IMG/VR virus record: IMGVR_UViG_3300013126_000237
Location: 1 to 24,298 of that record
Length of the DNA: 24,298 bases
DNA from: a virus
Direction: 5' to 3' (one strand)
The position numbers and the translations under genes are program-made. This document shows, piece by piece, positions 19,763 through 23,812 of the stretch. Under the pieces are notes generated by a model. The model saw nothing but the letters and a program-made list of their open reading frames with translations. It searched no databases and was not told where the DNA came from. Each line of letters starts with the position of its first letter. The first letter of the stretch is position 1.

Positions 19763-20005
19763 CTATTTCCAAGCAGAACCATAGGTCGGTTCAGTACCAT
19801 AACCCCAATCATCATAGTCTTCATCATTGCGAATTTTTTCATGAAGTTCAGTTTGTTTTCTTAAGTCATGCTTTGGTGCCAAGTCGTTCATAATTTCTTG
19901 AATGACTCTTTTTGGTGGATTTGTATCATAATCGGTAATGAGTTTTGTGGTTCCCCACATCTCTCTCATGTAATTTTGATCTCTATCTACGGGAAAATTG
20001 GACAT
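19763..20005 (-). CDS. Conserved-looking small acidic phage protein, function unknown
   Basis: 80 residues, not recognised. The N-terminus is MSNFPVDRDQNYMREMW. The middle is charged and helical (RVIQEIMNDL, then LRKQTELHEKI). It ends in an aromatic tail rich in Asp, Tyr and Gly (DEDYDDWGYG, then TYGSAWK). No membrane segment, signal peptide or Cys cluster is present. The ATG has the strongest ribosome site in the window, AGGAG with 7 bases of spacing. Directly upstream is an 8-bp hairpin whose 3' arm reaches into that site. The gene lies between speD and gp25, so a virion or assembly role is possible but unsupported. Confidence 0.8.
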   Translation of the reverse strand: MSNFPVDRDQNYMREMWGTTKLITDYDTNPPKRVIQEIMNDLAPKHDLRKQTELHEKIRNDEDYDDWGYGTEPTYGSAWK

Positions 20006-20014
20006 TGTTAGCTC

Positions 20015-20036
20015 CTGTTTTAAGTGAATAAAACAG
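20015..20036 (-). promoter_or_regulatory. Hairpin touching the ribosome binding site of the 80-residue gene
   Basis: A perfect inverted repeat: CTGTTTTA (minus-strand 5' arm), a 6-base loop, then TAAAACAG, 8 base pairs in all. The last two bases of the 3' arm are the first two of the AGGAG ribosome site (minus-strand CAGGAGCTAACA before ATG). The stem could partly occlude, or instead present, the ribosome site. Confidence 0.5.
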
Positions 20037-20046
20037 AACTTTTATA

Positions 20047-20066
20047 AAGGAGGTTGCTATCTCCTT
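20047..20066 (-). terminator. Weak hairpin after speD, possible terminator
   Basis: An AAGGAG...CTCCTT inverted repeat of 6 bp with an 8-base loop begins 9 bases after the speD stop. On the minus strand it is followed by TATAAAAG rather than a clean T-run, so it is only a modest terminator candidate and could instead protect an mRNA 3' end. Confidence 0.35.
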
Positions 20067-20074
20067 ACTTCTAT

Positions 20075-20401
20075 TTAACGTTCCAACTCACGTAAAGAAT
20101 ATGAGTCGGAGTTGAGGTATTTTAAGATTTCCAGAGCGATCAGACGTGGATTTCCTTCACCACATGTATAGACATCAACTGCCAGACACCCATTTTCTGG
20201 CCAGGTATGACATGAAATGTGACTCTCAGAGAGTGCTATGACGACTGTACACCCCTGTGGAAGAAAACAATGGGCAAATATGTTCAGAATGGTCATCTTA
20301 GCACGTTGAATACCTCTAATCATGACGTTTTGTAGCGATTCAACGTCATTAATCAGATCAAAATTTACATCATACACCTCTAGGAGCAGGTGTTTGCCCA
20401 T
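20075..20401 (-). CDS. speD: S-adenosylmethionine decarboxylase proenzyme (SpeD), phage-borne
   Basis: 108 residues from the ATG at 20399-20401. SpeD removes the carboxyl group from S-adenosylmethionine, making the aminopropyl donor for spermidine synthesis. The small bacterial/archaeal form self-cleaves to create a pyruvoyl group. All key residues are visible: the ALSESH cleavage motif with scission between Glu59 and Ser60, the processing His65 in CHTWPE, and Cys80 in DVYTCGE. The gene should therefore encode a working enzyme. A TTG five codons upstream (20414-20416) also opens the frame. I prefer the ATG because AAAAAGG lies 6-7 bases before it and the family starts at about this point. speD is a known auxiliary metabolic gene of marine T4-like cyanophages. 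An AATAAATA late-type box lies upstream, so expression with the virion genes is likely. Confidence 0.94.
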   Translation of the reverse strand: MGKHLLLEVYDVNFDLINDVESLQNVMIRGIQRAKMTILNIFAHCFLPQGCTVVIALSESHISCHTWPENGCLAVDVYTCGEGNPRLIALEILKYLNSDSYSLRELER

Positions 20402-20437
20402 GGAAACCTTTTTCAACTCAATTTTCAGTAAAAAATC

Positions 20438-20445
20438 TATTTATT
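20438..20445 (-). promoter_or_regulatory. Late promoter box AATAAATA upstream of speD
   Basis: The minus strand reads AATAAATA. It overlaps the TAA stop of the 211-residue gene and lies about 37 bases before the preferred speD ATG. Its position at a gene boundary supports a late promoter. Confidence 0.5.
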
Positions 20446-21076
20446 TCTGATCCAAATCAATAATTTCGTACATATAGTGATCAGAAGTTTCTAGTTTTCT
20501 CTTATTTTCGACCGAATACGCGGTCATATCAATCTCATAACCAGGATTTTTATCAATTCGATTAAAAGTCCAGGCATTGTCATACCAAATGATACGATTA
20601 TTTGGATAAGCGTAGTAATTTCCAGTTTCAACCTTGAATAAATGGGCACATTTATGTTCTGGAGTTTCTGAAAAGTTAAGATCTGGGATTCCTTTATTCT
20701 CCCAAGACCAATCAAGAGTAAACATATAAGTCCCGACGATTTTTTTTCCGTCAGGACGAATCAATTGTGCCTGTAATCCAGCAAGACGAGCACGTTTTTG
20801 AACATCGATGTATGGAGAAAAGCAATCCCAATACATAATGTCTTCTAATGGTTCAATCGGAGCATCAGGTTTCCAGCAAAAAGCGTGAAGTGGTCTACGA
20901 GTCCAATTCACGCCATTTTCAAGAAATGCCTCAAATAGAGGAACTTTTTTTTCAATACTTGCGACTGAATGTACATCGCATTTAGTAACTTCACCATGTC
21001 CTTTCTGATGATTAAACAGAAACTCATTACGAATATAACAAGACCAATCTGGTAGACTATGGTTTAAGTATGCCAT
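20441..21076 (-). CDS. Unknown conserved-looking cyanophage protein, 211 residues
   Basis: I do not recognise a family. The protein is soluble in appearance, with no membrane segment. It is rich in Trp, Tyr and His: SLPDWSCYIRNEF near the start, RRPLHAFCWKPDAP at ~61-74, YWDCFSPYIDV at ~82-92, LDWSWENKGIPDLNF at ~121-135, and a NNRIIWYDNAWTFNR segment at ~158-172. The Trp-rich beta-like pattern suggests a compact ligand-binding or structural fold, but no catalytic motif is evident. The ATG follows AAGGGATAATTT, a usable ribosome site that lies in the last codons of the preceding 51-residue gene, 3 bases away. It sits directly upstream of speD, and the speD late-type box overlaps its stop codon. 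Confidence 0.85.
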   Translation of the reverse strand: MAYLNHSLPDWSCYIRNEFLFNHQKGHGEVTKCDVHSVASIEKKVPLFEAFLENGVNWTRRPLHAFCWKPDAPIEPLEDIMYWDCFSPYIDVQKRARLAGLQAQLIRPDGKKIVGTYMFTLDWSWENKGIPDLNFSETPEHKCAHLFKVETGNYYAYPNNRIIWYDNAWTFNRIDKNPGYEIDMTAYSVENKRKLETSDHYMYEIIDLDQK

Positions 21077-21079
21077 AAA

Positions 21080-21235
21080 TTATCCCTTACCTTGACCCCG
21101 ATACTTCTTCCGTGCTCCATTGCGAGAAGAAGCGGCATACTTAGTTCCGTCTCCATCACCTTGACGAGATTTTTTAGGAGGACCAGGAATATAAGAGATA
21201 TTCTTATTCAGACCACCTTTTGCTTTTGCTGCCAT
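21080..21235 (-). CDS. Small basic Gly/Lys-rich protein, 51 residues
   Basis: 51 residues, rich in Lys, Arg and Gly with no hydrophobic core. It begins MAAKAKGGLNKNISYIPGPP, continues with PKKSRQGDGDGTKYAASS, and ends RNGARKKYRGQGKG. Such composition suggests an intrinsically disordered nucleic-acid-binding or assembly peptide; this is inference only. Coding evidence: the ATG has GGAG about 8 bases upstream, the start overlaps the end of the 64-residue gene by 28 bases in another frame, and the stop lies 3 bases before the 211-residue gene, giving a tight co-directional chain. Confidence 0.75.
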   Translation of the reverse strand: MAAKAKGGLNKNISYIPGPPKKSRQGDGDGTKYAASSRNGARKKYRGQGKG

Positions 21236-21402
21236 ACATTGTTCTCCAATAAAATTTCAGTTTCAAGATCTTCAGGACGTGGAGTGCCTGTCTGATAATA
21301 CTCTATCGACAGATCCTCCATCACATTGAAATATTCTTCCTCTGTAAGACTTGAATAAATTCGTCTTCCCCGACAAAGAATATTATAGCGTTCGTTAGAC
21401 AT
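21208..21402 (-). CDS. Small phage protein of unknown function, 64 residues
   Basis: 64 residues from the ATG at 21400-21402, which overlaps the TGA of the glycosyltransferase-like gene as TGATG, so the two are probably translationally coupled. A TTG one codon further upstream is less likely. The sequence opens NERYNILCRGRRIYSSLTEE, followed by an acidic helix EEEYFNVMEDLSIEYY and a PRPEDLETEILLEN tail. No known domain is recognised. The C-terminal codons overlap the start of the 51-residue basic protein by 28 bases. Confidence 0.8.
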   Translation of the reverse strand: MSNERYNILCRGRRIYSSLTEEEYFNVMEDLSIEYYQTGTPRPEDLETEILLENNVWQQKQKVV

Positions 21403-22154
21403 CAAATAACTCTCATCTTTTCGTGACCGACTCTGATACGAGGATCACACCAGATTTCAAAGCCTGCGTCTTTTGCGTCCAAACAGAATGATACGTCTTC
21501 TCCACACATATCCTGAACCTCACCAGATTCAAAGACTTGCATCTTCGGAGCAAACCAAGGATACTTCATCTCAGAGTGCTCAAAGACTCCATTCTTAATC
21601 AACAACCAACCAAATCCAGCATAATCAACAGTAAATGGTTTACGACGCTTAGAGATACTCTCAGTGGTTTCATGATTCATCACACCACCATTGTTACGGA
21701 AATCATCTTCTTCCATCCAGTGAGCAACAGAAGTCGTTCTACCATCTTCTGTACAATACCATCCAGAAGCAATGTCCCTATCCATCAGAACGAGTTGCCA
21801 GAACTTCTCAGTATTAAAAACAATATCACTATCAATCCACAACTGCCAATCATACTTCAGTTTACCATCCCAGGGAATTTGATCTGGTCCACGAAGTACA
21901 TTTGCTCCAAGACACTTACAACGGGCAAAGTTCACCATTGATGAGTAATCTTGTGAGATCTGAATACTTGCTCCTGCCTGTACTAGATCAAAACAAAGTT
22001 GAACAAAGTTCTTTAAGTAAGTATATGAGACTCCTCTTCCAGGTAGACAGAACACAATTGTCTTACCCTTCACCATTTCACGGGCAAGATCATAGTCCCA
22101 CTCTTGTTCTGAGGCAGTCGGCGTTTTTGCTTTAACGGTAAATCCTTTAGCCAT
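21402..22154 (-). CDS. GT-A-type glycosyltransferase-like protein
   Basis: 250 residues. Residues 31-38 form a first beta strand (KTIVFCLP), followed by GRGVSYTYLKNF, a typical Rossmann-like nucleotide-sugar start. QLWIDSDIVF at 104-113 holds the DSD metal-binding (DxD) motif. CGEDVSFCLDAKDAGFEIW at 217-235 is the GED acceptor-side element common in GT2-like enzymes, and His244 in VGHEK fits the late metal/phosphate-binding His. The likely reaction is transfer of a sugar from a nucleotide sugar, possibly to phage DNA, a virion protein or a host surface molecule; the substrate cannot be told. A near-consensus sigma-70 promoter lies upstream. No good Shine-Dalgarno precedes the ATG. The first gene of a chain that continues with the 64- and 51-residue genes. 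Confidence 0.82.
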   Translation of the reverse strand: MAKGFTVKAKTPTASEQEWDYDLAREMVKGKTIVFCLPGRGVSYTYLKNFVQLCFDLVQAGASIQISQDYSSMVNFARCKCLGANVLRGPDQIPWDGKLKYDWQLWIDSDIVFNTEKFWQLVLMDRDIASGWYCTEDGRTTSVAHWMEEDDFRNNGGVMNHETTESISKRRKPFTVDYAGFGWLLIKNGVFEHSEMKYPWFAPKMQVFESGEVQDMCGEDVSFCLDAKDAGFEIWCDPRIRVGHEKMRVI

Positions 22155-22177
22155 AATAGAATGCGTTTACATCAATG

Positions 22178-22206
22178 ATCATACAGTATTATGTAGCGAT
22201 TGTCAA
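22178..22206 (-). promoter_or_regulatory. Strong sigma-70-type promoter TTGACA-N17-TATGAT
   Basis: On the minus strand a perfect -35 TTGACA (22201-22206) and a -10 TATGAT (22178-22183) are separated by exactly 17 bases. The start of transcription would fall about 15-20 bases before the glycosyltransferase-like ATG. The -35 box overlaps the stop codon of the 58-residue gene. An ATGATCAT palindrome (22175-22182) overlaps the -10 box. It is recognisable by unmodified host RNA polymerase, which suggests early expression. Confidence 0.8.
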
Positions 22207-22379
22207 TCAACTTCCTTTTCGGTTATCAAGAGTTCTCCGCCCTCAATGGATAGTTTGACCTCTGTGTCTTCATACCATGAAAGTTCGTTCGTAATCCATT
22301 CAGGTATCACGATATAATAGTCTCCCGTGATTGGATCAACTTGTACGGACTGAAAATTTTCTCCGGAATTTTTTTTCAT
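22203..22379 (-). CDS. AbrB/SpoVT-like small DNA-binding protein, 58 residues
   Basis: 58 residues. The segment YYIVIPEWITNELSWYEDT (21-39), followed by EVKLSIEGGELLITE (40-54), has the pattern of an AbrB/SpoVT swapped-hairpin DNA-binding domain (IPxxxxxxLxxxxGDxVxxxxxxGxIxI), with Asp-Pro-Ile-Thr-Gly just before it. Such domains form dimers and act as transcription regulators or antitoxins. No toxin gene is adjacent, so a phage regulator is more likely. There is no Shine-Dalgarno; the start is preceded by an A-run. The stop overlaps the -35 box of the next promoter. The gene is shorter than the usual automatic calling limit but has clean coding-like sequence. Confidence 0.75.
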   Translation of the reverse strand: MKKNSGENFQSVQVDPITGDYYIVIPEWITNELSWYEDTEVKLSIEGGELLITEKEVD

Positions 22380-22385
22380 TTTTTT

Positions 22386-22405
22386 GATTTATATAGCACA
22401 TTATA
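22386..22405 (-). promoter_or_regulatory. Candidate promoter of the AbrB-like gene
   Basis: The minus strand has TATAAT at 22400-22405, a perfect sigma-70 -10 box, but no convincing -35. TATAAATC at 22386-22393 is one base off the late consensus and 7 bases before the ATG, probably too close to serve as a late promoter. Confidence 0.4.
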
Positions 22406-22434
22406 TTTCACTCGCGTCCGTAACACTTTGTAGG

Positions 22435-22493
22435 TTAGGGGGACCCATGGTTTTTATAACGGGGGCGGGGCACGGGCGCCCACAACCCCCTAA
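22435..22493 (-). terminator. GC-rich inverted repeat after the 56-residue gene
   Basis: The arms TTAGGGGG and CCCCCTAA (8 bp) are 43 bases apart and enclose a GGGCGCCC palindrome (22474-22481) and further G/C runs. It starts 10 bases after the stop of the 56-residue gene. No T-run follows. It may end or stabilise the transcript; the stretch 22406-22503 holds no gene that I can see. Confidence 0.4.
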
Positions 22494-22503
22494 GGCTGCT
22501 GAT

Positions 22504-22674
22504 TCACGAACGAACAGCAGGGGGCACGTCGGCGCGGAACACGTCCTGAAACTGGGCAGACCAGATGGTGGCAGGGTGTCCGTGGTGACGCTTATCCATC
22601 ACGGTGCCTTCGTTGCTGTAACCAACCCAGACGGTCTGGCGATCGGTGAGGCGGGAGGCGGGAGAGAAGCGCAT
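22504..22674 (-). CDS. Small hypothetical protein, 56 residues
   Basis: 56 residues beginning MRFSPASRLTDRQTVWVGYS, with a HHGHPATIW segment around 30-38 and ending in DVFRADVPPAVRS. Not recognised. The alternation of VWVGYS, GTVMDK, ATIWSAQF and DVF suggests a small beta-barrel-like fold, but that is a guess. Coding evidence: a -10-like TACACT box 24 bases upstream, a CAAACGAACC leader shared with two other genes in this block, an ATGCG start like theirs, and a GC-rich hairpin after the stop. The plus-strand open frame over the same stretch is a by-product of the GC-rich composition. Confidence 0.65.
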   Translation of the reverse strand: MRFSPASRLTDRQTVWVGYSNEGTVMDKRHHGHPATIWSAQFQDVFRADVPPAVRS

Positions 22675-22697
22675 CGGGTCGGTTCGTTTGTTTCCTT

Positions 22698-22703
22698 AGT
22701 GTA
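22698..22703 (-). promoter_or_regulatory. -10 box TACACT with CAAACGAACC leader
   Basis: TACACT lies 24 bases before the ATG of the 56-residue gene. It is followed by the leader CAAACGAACCGACCC and has no Shine-Dalgarno. No -35 box is clear. It is the first of three similar start regions in the block. Confidence 0.5.
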
Positions 22704-22704
22704 G

Positions 22705-22737
22705 ACCCCCCCACCCGTGAGGAAGGGCAGGGGGTGG
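22705..22737 (-). terminator. GC-rich hairpin between the 45- and 56-residue genes
   Basis: CCACCC (22711-22716) can pair with GGGTGG (22732-22737), or alternatively ACCCCC with GGGGGT. The hairpin starts 15 bases after the stop of the 45-residue gene and ends just before the TACACT box of the next gene, so it plausibly separates two units. It has no T-run. Confidence 0.4.
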
Positions 22738-22752
22738 ACAGTGGGCAGACCG

Positions 22753-22890
22753 TCACCAGATGACGGGATTGCCCTGCAGATCGGTTACAGTTCCCTGCTG
22801 ATCATCTTGAGCGATTGATTCAAGAATCCGCAGGATTTGATCACCATTGTTACCTTGACGGAGGAGAGAAATTGCCAGGGATTGAGTCAT
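22753..22890 (-). CDS. Small hypothetical protein, 45 residues
   Basis: 45 residues beginning MTQSLAISLLRQGNNGDQIL, then RILESIAQDD and ending DLQGNPVIW. The N-terminal helix and the GNNGDQIL turn look like a compact helical protein. I believe similar short proteins occur in marine cyanophages and Synechococcus, but I cannot name a function. The ATG is preceded by CTTTTTTCCA and no Shine-Dalgarno. It is the third gene of a run of three small genes (55, 46 and 45 residues) ending at a GC-rich hairpin. Confidence 0.65.
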   Translation of the reverse strand: MTQSLAISLLRQGNNGDQILRILESIAQDDQQGTVTDLQGNPVIW

Positions 22891-22891
22891 T

Positions 22892-22933
22892 GGAAAAAAG
22901 AGTTAGGGTTAACGAAGGAAAAAAAGTTAGGGT
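22892..22933. repeat. Direct repeat of a CCCTAAC-T-run element between two small genes
   Basis: Two near-identical copies of 17-18 bases, GGAAAAAAGAGTTAGGGT (22892-22909) and GGAAAAAAAGTTAGGGT (22917-22933), are 25 bases apart. The second copy contains the stop codon of the 46-residue gene. In the transcript they read as ACCCUAAC followed by a U-run. Confidence 0.7.
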
Positions 22934-23067
22934 GCTAAGTGTGCGGGTGAACCACAGGAAAGATAGAACTCAACCATCCGCATTGCTTCATCATAAGTGC
23001 GGAACCATTGTGATCTCCACTCACATTGATTGTAAGGGGTTTGATAACGAACTTCGTAGCGGATCAT
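22927..23067 (-). CDS. Small hypothetical protein, 46 residues
   Basis: 46 residues: MIRYEVRYQTPYNQCEWRSQ, then WFRTYDEAMRMVEFY and a short tail SCGSPAHLAP. The strand-turn-helix pattern with RTYDEAMR resembles the small 'T-x-x-E-A' proteins seen in phages and cyanobacteria in which a beta hairpin packs on one helix; the function is unknown. It begins 23 bases after the 55-residue gene's stop and is followed after 36 bases by the 45-residue gene. No Shine-Dalgarno is obvious. Its stop codon lies inside a short direct repeat. Confidence 0.65.
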   Translation of the reverse strand: MIRYEVRYQTPYNQCEWRSQWFRTYDEAMRMVEFYLSCGSPAHLAP

Positions 23068-23090
23068 GATGTTAAGAATGTGGGGTGAAT

Positions 23091-23258
23091 TCAGGCAGCG
23101 ATCAGTACATCATCCTCCCAGCAGATACGATCATCAAACAGCAGATCTGCGATCTCATTCATTACACGATCGTGGTCTGCTTTTAGGATTGCTGCTTTAC
23201 ACTGTGCGGCGATCTCATCAATGTTCAGAGCGCGATCGGTGGCGGGATTGTAACGCAT
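23091..23258 (-). CDS. Small acidic hypothetical protein, 55 residues
   Basis: 55 residues beginning MRYNPATDRALNIDEIAAQC, continuing KAAILKADHDRVMNEIADLL and ending in FDDRICWEDDVLIAA. Mostly alpha-helical and acidic, not recognised. The frame is open much further upstream (to 23525) but that stretch overlaps the 104-residue gene, a hairpin and a promoter. The ATG at 23256-23258 is preferred because it follows the block's typical TACAAT box and CAAACAACGAACCC leader. It heads the small operon 55-46-45. Confidence 0.7.
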   Translation of the reverse strand: MRYNPATDRALNIDEIAAQCKAAILKADHDRVMNEIADLLFDDRICWEDDVLIAA

Positions 23259-23283
23259 TGGGTTCGTTGTTTGAACTGAAAGA

Positions 23284-23289
23284 ATTGTA
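23284..23289 (-). promoter_or_regulatory. -10 box TACAAT with CAAACAACGAACCC leader
   Basis: TACAAT lies 26 bases before the ATG of the 55-residue gene. The leader that follows resembles those of the 56- and 104-residue genes. No -35 or Shine-Dalgarno is visible. Confidence 0.5.
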
Positions 23290-23310
23290 GAACGGGAAGG
23301 GGGGAGTTTG

Positions 23311-23330
23311 GGGGTGGAGTGTGCCACCCC
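23311..23330 (-). terminator. Hairpin after the 104-residue gene
   Basis: A perfect 7-bp stem GGGGTGG/CCACCCC with a 6-base loop begins 10 bases after the TAG stop of the 104-residue gene. On the minus strand it is followed by C-rich sequence, not a T-run, so efficiency is uncertain. Confidence 0.55.
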
Positions 23331-23340
23331 TTTGACTGTC

Positions 23341-23655
23341 CTATGCCAACCGCATTCCAGAGAAGAATGGGATGGGGGAACCGTTATACTGAACAAACCA
23401 CTGAAAGTTTTTTTGGAATACACATTCGCCAGCAATTCCGAACTCACGAAGAATAGCATTGAGGCGCGATTTGGTGGTCTTTGATTGATATCCACCATCA
23501 AACAATTCCATCCAAGTTTCACCAATGCGAGCGATCAAATGACCGTGCAGGTAAACATCAGAAACGTTGGAACATGCGATGACTTCAGTGTTTGCCATCT
23601 TGAAATCTTTGCCTGCCTTGATAGCGGCATTCATTTGGCGTTCGATCTTCCGCAT
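23341..23655 (-). CDS. Hypothetical protein, 104 residues
   Basis: 104 residues with a basic N-terminal helix (RKIERQMNAAIKAGKDFK), then MANTEVIACSNVSDVYLHG, HLIARIGETWMELFDGGYQS, a KTTKSRLNAILREFG helix and a C-terminal strand pair (QKNFQWFVQYNGSPIPFFSG). I do not know a function. The beta-rich middle with 'TWMELFDGGYQSKTTKSRL' resembles a small protein widespread in marine cyanophages, from memory. A start at the internal Met (residue 20) is possible. The upstream ATGCG start is preferred because it follows a TAGACT box and the CAAACGACCCCGACCC leader shared in the block. A hairpin follows the stop. Confidence 0.78.
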   Translation of the reverse strand: MRKIERQMNAAIKAGKDFKMANTEVIACSNVSDVYLHGHLIARIGETWMELFDGGYQSKTTKSRLNAILREFGIAGECVFQKNFQWFVQYNGSPIPFFSGMRLA

Positions 23656-23681
23656 GGGTCGGGGTCGTTTGGTATGCAGTA

Positions 23682-23687
23682 AGTCTA
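23682..23687 (-). promoter_or_regulatory. -10-like TAGACT with CAAACGACCC leader
   Basis: TAGACT lies 27 bases before the ATG of the 104-residue gene and 6 bases after the stop of the 39-residue gene. It matches the arrangement of the other two leaders in the block, but the box itself is a poorer -10. Confidence 0.4.
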
Positions 23688-23692
23688 CAGGG

Positions 23693-23812
23693 TCAGTCGC
23701 GGATCCAGGAGGCGGCCAGTGACAGTGCGTCAGCTGTCACATGGCGGATCGGTTGGAGCGGTTGCCATAGGATCATCAGAGCAACGGCAATCAGGAGCCA
23801 ATTCTTATGCAT
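23693..23812 (-). CDS. Tiny single-span membrane protein, 39 residues
   Basis: 39 residues. After the basic start MHKN comes a hydrophobic stretch WLLIAVALMILW (5-16), then QPLQPIRHVTADALSLAASW and a RD end. One short membrane segment with the positive charge on the N-side is likely. The ATG overlaps the TGA of the nuclease-like gene as TGATG, so translation is probably coupled. Coupling with the upstream gene and an unbroken frame are the main coding evidence. Its role is unknown; membrane disruption, anchoring or inhibition of a host membrane process are all possible. Confidence 0.65.
   Translation of the reverse strand: MHKNWLLIAVALMILWQPLQPIRHVTADALSLAASWIRD

Noticed and set aside
20040-20046. 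TATAAAAG before the 80-residue gene as a late promoter
   Set aside because: It matches only 6 of 8 consensus bases and lies between two hairpins; not enough to call.
20414-20416. TTG as the speD start
   Set aside because: The ATG five codons downstream has the AAAAAGG ribosome site and fits the family N-terminus better.
21403-21405. TTG as the start of the 64-residue gene
   Set aside because: The adjacent ATG overlaps the upstream stop as TGATG, a common coupling arrangement.
21537-22135. Plus-strand open frames opposite the glycosyltransferase-like gene
   Set aside because: Antisense shadows; the minus-strand frame has motifs, a promoter and overlap with its neighbour.
22384-22704. Plus-strand 106-residue open frame
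   Set aside because: It lies over the minus-strand 56-residue gene and the GC-rich inverted repeat; the peptide is low-complexity Gly/Arg-rich and has no ribosome site.
22438-22933. TTAGGG motifs as telomere-like repeats
   Set aside because: Only three scattered copies, not tandem; a phage genome of this type has no telomeres of that kind.
22815-23290. Two plus-strand open frames opposite the small-gene run
   Set aside because: They are antisense to the 45-, 46- and 55-residue genes, which have consistent spacing and orientation. The plus-strand peptides look random.
23091-23525. 144-residue reading of the frame that ends at 23091
   Set aside because: The first ~90 codons overlap the 104-residue gene in another frame, a perfect hairpin and a promoter-like region. 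Only the last 55 codons look coding and have the block's typical start.
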